From positions 954,841,705 through 954,905,704 of the forward strand of contig CM062817.1 in assembly GCA_031772625.1 (NCBI GenBank): 64,000 nt of DNA, in the 5' to 3' direction. Shown here one piece after another: positions 60,600 to 64,000 of the stretch. A model generated the notes under the pieces. That model was not told the DNA's origin and made no database searches. It saw only the letters and a program-made list of their open reading frames with translations. The stretch is from Pinus tabuliformis. Lineage: Eukaryota > Streptophyta > Pinopsida > Pinales > Pinaceae. The position numbers and the translations under genes were made by a program. Positions within the stretch are counted from its first letter, which is position 1, and each line of letters opens with the position of its first letter.

Positions 60600-63500
60600 C
60601 CCTTGTAGCCATAGTAAAGGACCAACTCAATTTACCAAAGTTTGTCAGTAAAATTATATGGGTGCTAATACTGATGGGTCAGAAGAAAAACAAGAGGAAA
60701 CTTAAACTTGATTCCAATACATCTTGGGCCACTTCTCTTGATACAATCCACATATTGAGGAATCCTACAGAGAGCTTGCATAAAGTTTTGATAACAATAG
60801 GGGTCCTCTTACCTCAACTTCTGTCGAAAAACATTCCATATTAGCTTACTCCCTTCTAGTGCACTCGCTTTTATCCCTTGAATATTCCCGAGGAATCTCT
60901 AAAAAACTTAGCTTTGATGTTCCATTACTAATGCTTTGGTGGTTGGATATTACCATATCCGGTTGTATGCTCTAGCAATAACATCAATAGAGCCAAGCTC
61001 ATTTCTGATGCACAACTTTACTGGTTCCTCATTAGTTACAATGTCATATGCAACTTTCCATCTTACCTGGTTCTGAGCAAAAGACACAAAAGATATCAAC
61101 TAGACATCCCCCACATAAGGTGTCAAATTAAAATATTTATCTCCAAAACAGGCAACAACATGCAAGGACAACTCACACAAAAAATGTTGCTTTGAGAAAT
61201 TAGCACTCTGAAAAGTTTCCAAGAAATCTTGAATTTTCCTTGTATTATATGGTTGTTTTTCCTTAAGGGCTATCAATTGAAAGAGAAAGTGTTTCTCTCA
61301 TAGGTATAAAGGATAAGATGGAGAAGGGAGTCTGCAACATAATAAACCATCAATAATTTCATATATGAATTCCTTCACTTGTTGTAGCAATTGCACCTCC
61401 TCCTACAATTATTTTACTTGCACTATTGCCTACTTCCTCTCTCTTTGAATTCTTACAAAATCATGAAACCTCAACTTTTCAGCCCATTCCTTTGTAAGGT
61501 TGTTGACCATCTCCTCATGTTGTTTCAGAAAAATAACTTCATATTTGGGGAAGACTACTAACTTCTTCAATTTTTCTAATTACCTAATCAGAGATGTTGT
61601 TCTCAATAGTTCTTCATGCTTAAGATGGGTTATTCCTGATGTTGTTAGAGCCCCAAACTCAACAATCTCTCTGTCATCCACTTTCTCCTCCTACTACACT
61701 ATCTCAGCTGTTGGTTCTTGTGTAACAAGAGCATCGTCGATAGGTTCTTATGGGGCATCATTCAAATTAATTTCAGTCCATTCTATTTCAGTTGATGGTT
61801 CTTGTAGAACAATATCATCATAAACAGGTTCTTGTGGAGTAGCAGAATATTTTCTTCTCCCTGATCCGTTTCGAATGTTAGTTCTTGTGTGAAAACAATG
61901 TCATCGACAGGTTCTTGTGGAGCAACAGGTCACAATTCTTCATCTTGTTCTCCTACTTGAACTCCCACTGAGACAATAATTAATTTTATAATCCCAACTT
62001 CCTTAAGAACTTGTTTACATCCCACACACAAATTTGAGGTTGTTTCAGTGGGTGATGTAATTTTTGTTGCTTCTGCTAACACATCTAACCCATTTTACTT
62101 CTTGAATTAAAGTCGTTTCTTAACCAGTGAAAGTTGTTTCTTTAACTCTTTATTTTAATTTTTCAGTTTTTCAATTTGATGGACAAGAGGGTCAATTTTG
62201 GGCTTACCTAGTAAAGGTGCAACCTCCTGTTATTTTGTAGATTCTTTTGTTACTGATTCTTCTTCCCCATGCTTGAATTTTGGTTTAACAACAGGGGCTT
62301 CAGACATGGAGGCACCTTCCTTTACATGATCTTCCTGCTTACTCTTATCCTATTGTTACTCAGTCTCCCCTAGTTCAGTTGTAACAATGCATTCTTCGAG
62401 TGTTGTAGTAGTATTTTTTGCAACAACCACTCACACCCTTCTCTTAGGGTTCCTCCCACAAATTGGCTTCTCCAATATTCTCTTTTTTACTTTCACCTGT
62501 CCTGAGGCATCCTTGGTTTCCTCAGAAATATTTGCATCTTCAACTGTTGTCTTAGGTATTGTTGTTGTTTCAGGTATCGTTGTTGTTTCAACGTTTGCTT
62601 CTTCTGGATTTTCCTCTTTAATAGGAAACCCATGATAACTATTCTCTGATGATCCACTAGATTCCTCCATAGGTTCCTTTGTTTGTGCCCTTTTTCCTTT
62701 TGAGGAAGTGCTAGAATGTGTTTTTATAGAGCTCCATCTCTTAGGGTTTTGAATGCCAAGTCTAAGAACCGCATCCACTCTACTTTGCCTAGGGGTTGTG
62801 TTTGTTAGCTCCTTGGGGGTGTGGTTGCTTTAATTTTAGGTGTTGTTTCATCACTCTCCTCATGCCCCTCACTTTCATCATCCTCTACATCTGCACGTTG
62901 TCTTGCTAATAGATCAACCCATGAACTCCCCTACTCTTGTAATGAATGAATTATGACCAATTTGATAAGTACATGACTAGCCAAGCAAGTTTCTGGGTGT
63001 TTTTACCCTTGCACCACCTCTTCCATATGTTGTAAAGACTTCAACAAGTAATAATTCATATTTGTCAGTTGCCCTATCCTAAGATGTGCCATCAATTGAA
63101 AATGGTAATTAAATAATCCCAAAGCACCCTTCATAGGTGATGATTTTTTGAAGGAAGAGAGCCACATCATCCCAAGGGTGGGGAAGAGATGTTTTGTCAA
63201 ATCCCCTAGCCTTAGTCATCAATTCCTCTCCTTCCTGCAAAAACATAGCCTTAGCTGATGGAATAGCCATCTTCCTTGAAAACCATCAAGCCCTTGTTTG
63301 TGGCAGCCCTGTTACTCTTACAATTACCTATTTTGTAACGACACTTTTGAAACCTATGACTTCATAATATTGCTCAGTTAGGGCTTGTGCAAACTCGAGA
63401 GAAACCAACTCGCTAAAACCTTGCAACTTCTCAAAATAACTCAACCACACTGCATTTTGAAAAATTTCCAGAGCTTCTGGGTGTTGTAACATGATCTGAA

Positions 63501-63860
63501 ATGTGGAAAATTAGATCGTACTTTCTCTCCTTGGAAAGAATAATTAAATGATTTTTCATGCAACTTTGTTAATTAGTTGTTCATTATGGATGACTTCATC
63601 ACATGTGAAATTAACTGTAAGAACTTTAAACAAAAGTTATGCAAATCAAGATGATAGAGAGCACCGATGTTGATGACGAAGTTCACCCCTCCTGGGCTAC
63701 ATTTCCGAGCCTTGCACAAAAAGGCTAGGCCGCTTGTATTGCAGTGGAAAAAGAGGTACATGACAATTCCTAATACAGTTGCAACTATTTCCTCAAATTG
63801 GAAATGCTCTAATGCAGAGAGCTCTCGCAACTTTGCATAGACTTTCTTCAAGTGACTTAG
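60600..63860 (-). pseudogene. Decayed relative of the Z LTR-encoded protein
   Basis: Minus-strand pieces in consistent order. An N-terminal globular part (63851-62950) includes LPHPWDDVALFLQKIITYEG and, after a 1-nt shift, LFNYHFQLMAHLRIGQLTNM and LKSLQHMEEVVQ. These align with the Z LTR protein (CEGRFSRLYAYHIRLLMHL...MNLPFF...IERMKNFMQ). A Ser/Thr/Glu/Lys-rich linker follows (62778-62431), then a coiled-coil stretch (IEKLKN, NKELKKQLSLVKKRL, about 62100-62190) and further pieces to about 60600. Many stops and frameshifts. I cannot tell whether it lies inside an LTR because no partner copy is in the window. Function unknown. Confidence 0.55.
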
Positions 63861-64000
63861 TCAAGTTCCACAAAATAAAAGAGTCTTAGAATGTAGACTC
63901 AGATCTCTACTGAAAACAAGCAAGCATCAATAGCAACGAGAATACAAATCAAACCTCCCTCAACTTGACATAGGAGTCAGATTGTCTCTGTACTGAAATC

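Overview
The window looks like intergenic DNA of a large, repeat-rich seed-plant genome. I found no intact host gene, tRNA or rRNA. Almost everything I can identify is a plant retroelement: Ty3/gypsy elements with a Tat/Ogre-like pol, Ty1/copia remnants and one tRNA-type SINE. A gymnosperm is possible given the sheer nesting, but the sequence does not prove it.

Layout, using my own labels. (1) X1 (1-21710, +) is the 3' part of a gypsy element that carries gag and protease but no RT or integrase. Its 3' LTR (3683-4097 plus 21090-21710) is split by element Y. (2) Y (4098-21084, +; TSD CAGAG) is a 17-kb gypsy element with about 4.9-kb LTRs. Its interior codes gag-PR-aRNH-RT-RH-INT, and each LTR carries a decayed frame of about 1054 codons. 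(3) X1 itself sits in copia element C1 (21711-24565, -). (4) 24566-32222 is old DNA with a ~500-bp tandem duplication, a SINE with 14-bp TSDs, and copia remnant C2 (-). (5) Z (32223-58538, -; TSD CAATG) is a second giant gypsy element with about 4.4-kb LTRs, again with a long frame (~489 codons) inside each LTR. Its left LTR contains a 1012-bp duplication and a piece of its own right-hand host flank. (6) X2 (47369-57301, +; TSD ATAGG) is a complete X-family element inserted in Z's 5' LTR: 1040-bp LTRs, PBS, gag, PR, no RT/INT, PPT. (7) 58539-64000 has the other half of the copia LTR that Z entered, a near-perfect ~87-bp foldback hairpin, and a decayed minus-strand gene whose product resembles the protein encoded in Z's LTRs.

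How the parts fit. Z and Y have complete sets of retroviral-type enzymes, although now broken. In both, an extra RNase H lies before RT and has its acidic residues, while the original RNase H after RT has lost its first Asp. X elements lack replication enzymes but share Z's exact primer-binding site and similar LTR termini, so a Z-like element may have mobilised them (inference).

The most notable signal is the recurrent accessory protein: a globular N-terminal half plus a charged, coiled-coil C-terminal half. It is encoded inside the LTRs of two unrelated-sequence families and in one further locus. Most stops in each LTR copy are private to that copy, so the frames were probably open when the elements inserted. 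In both families the frame lies between two TATA-like sites.
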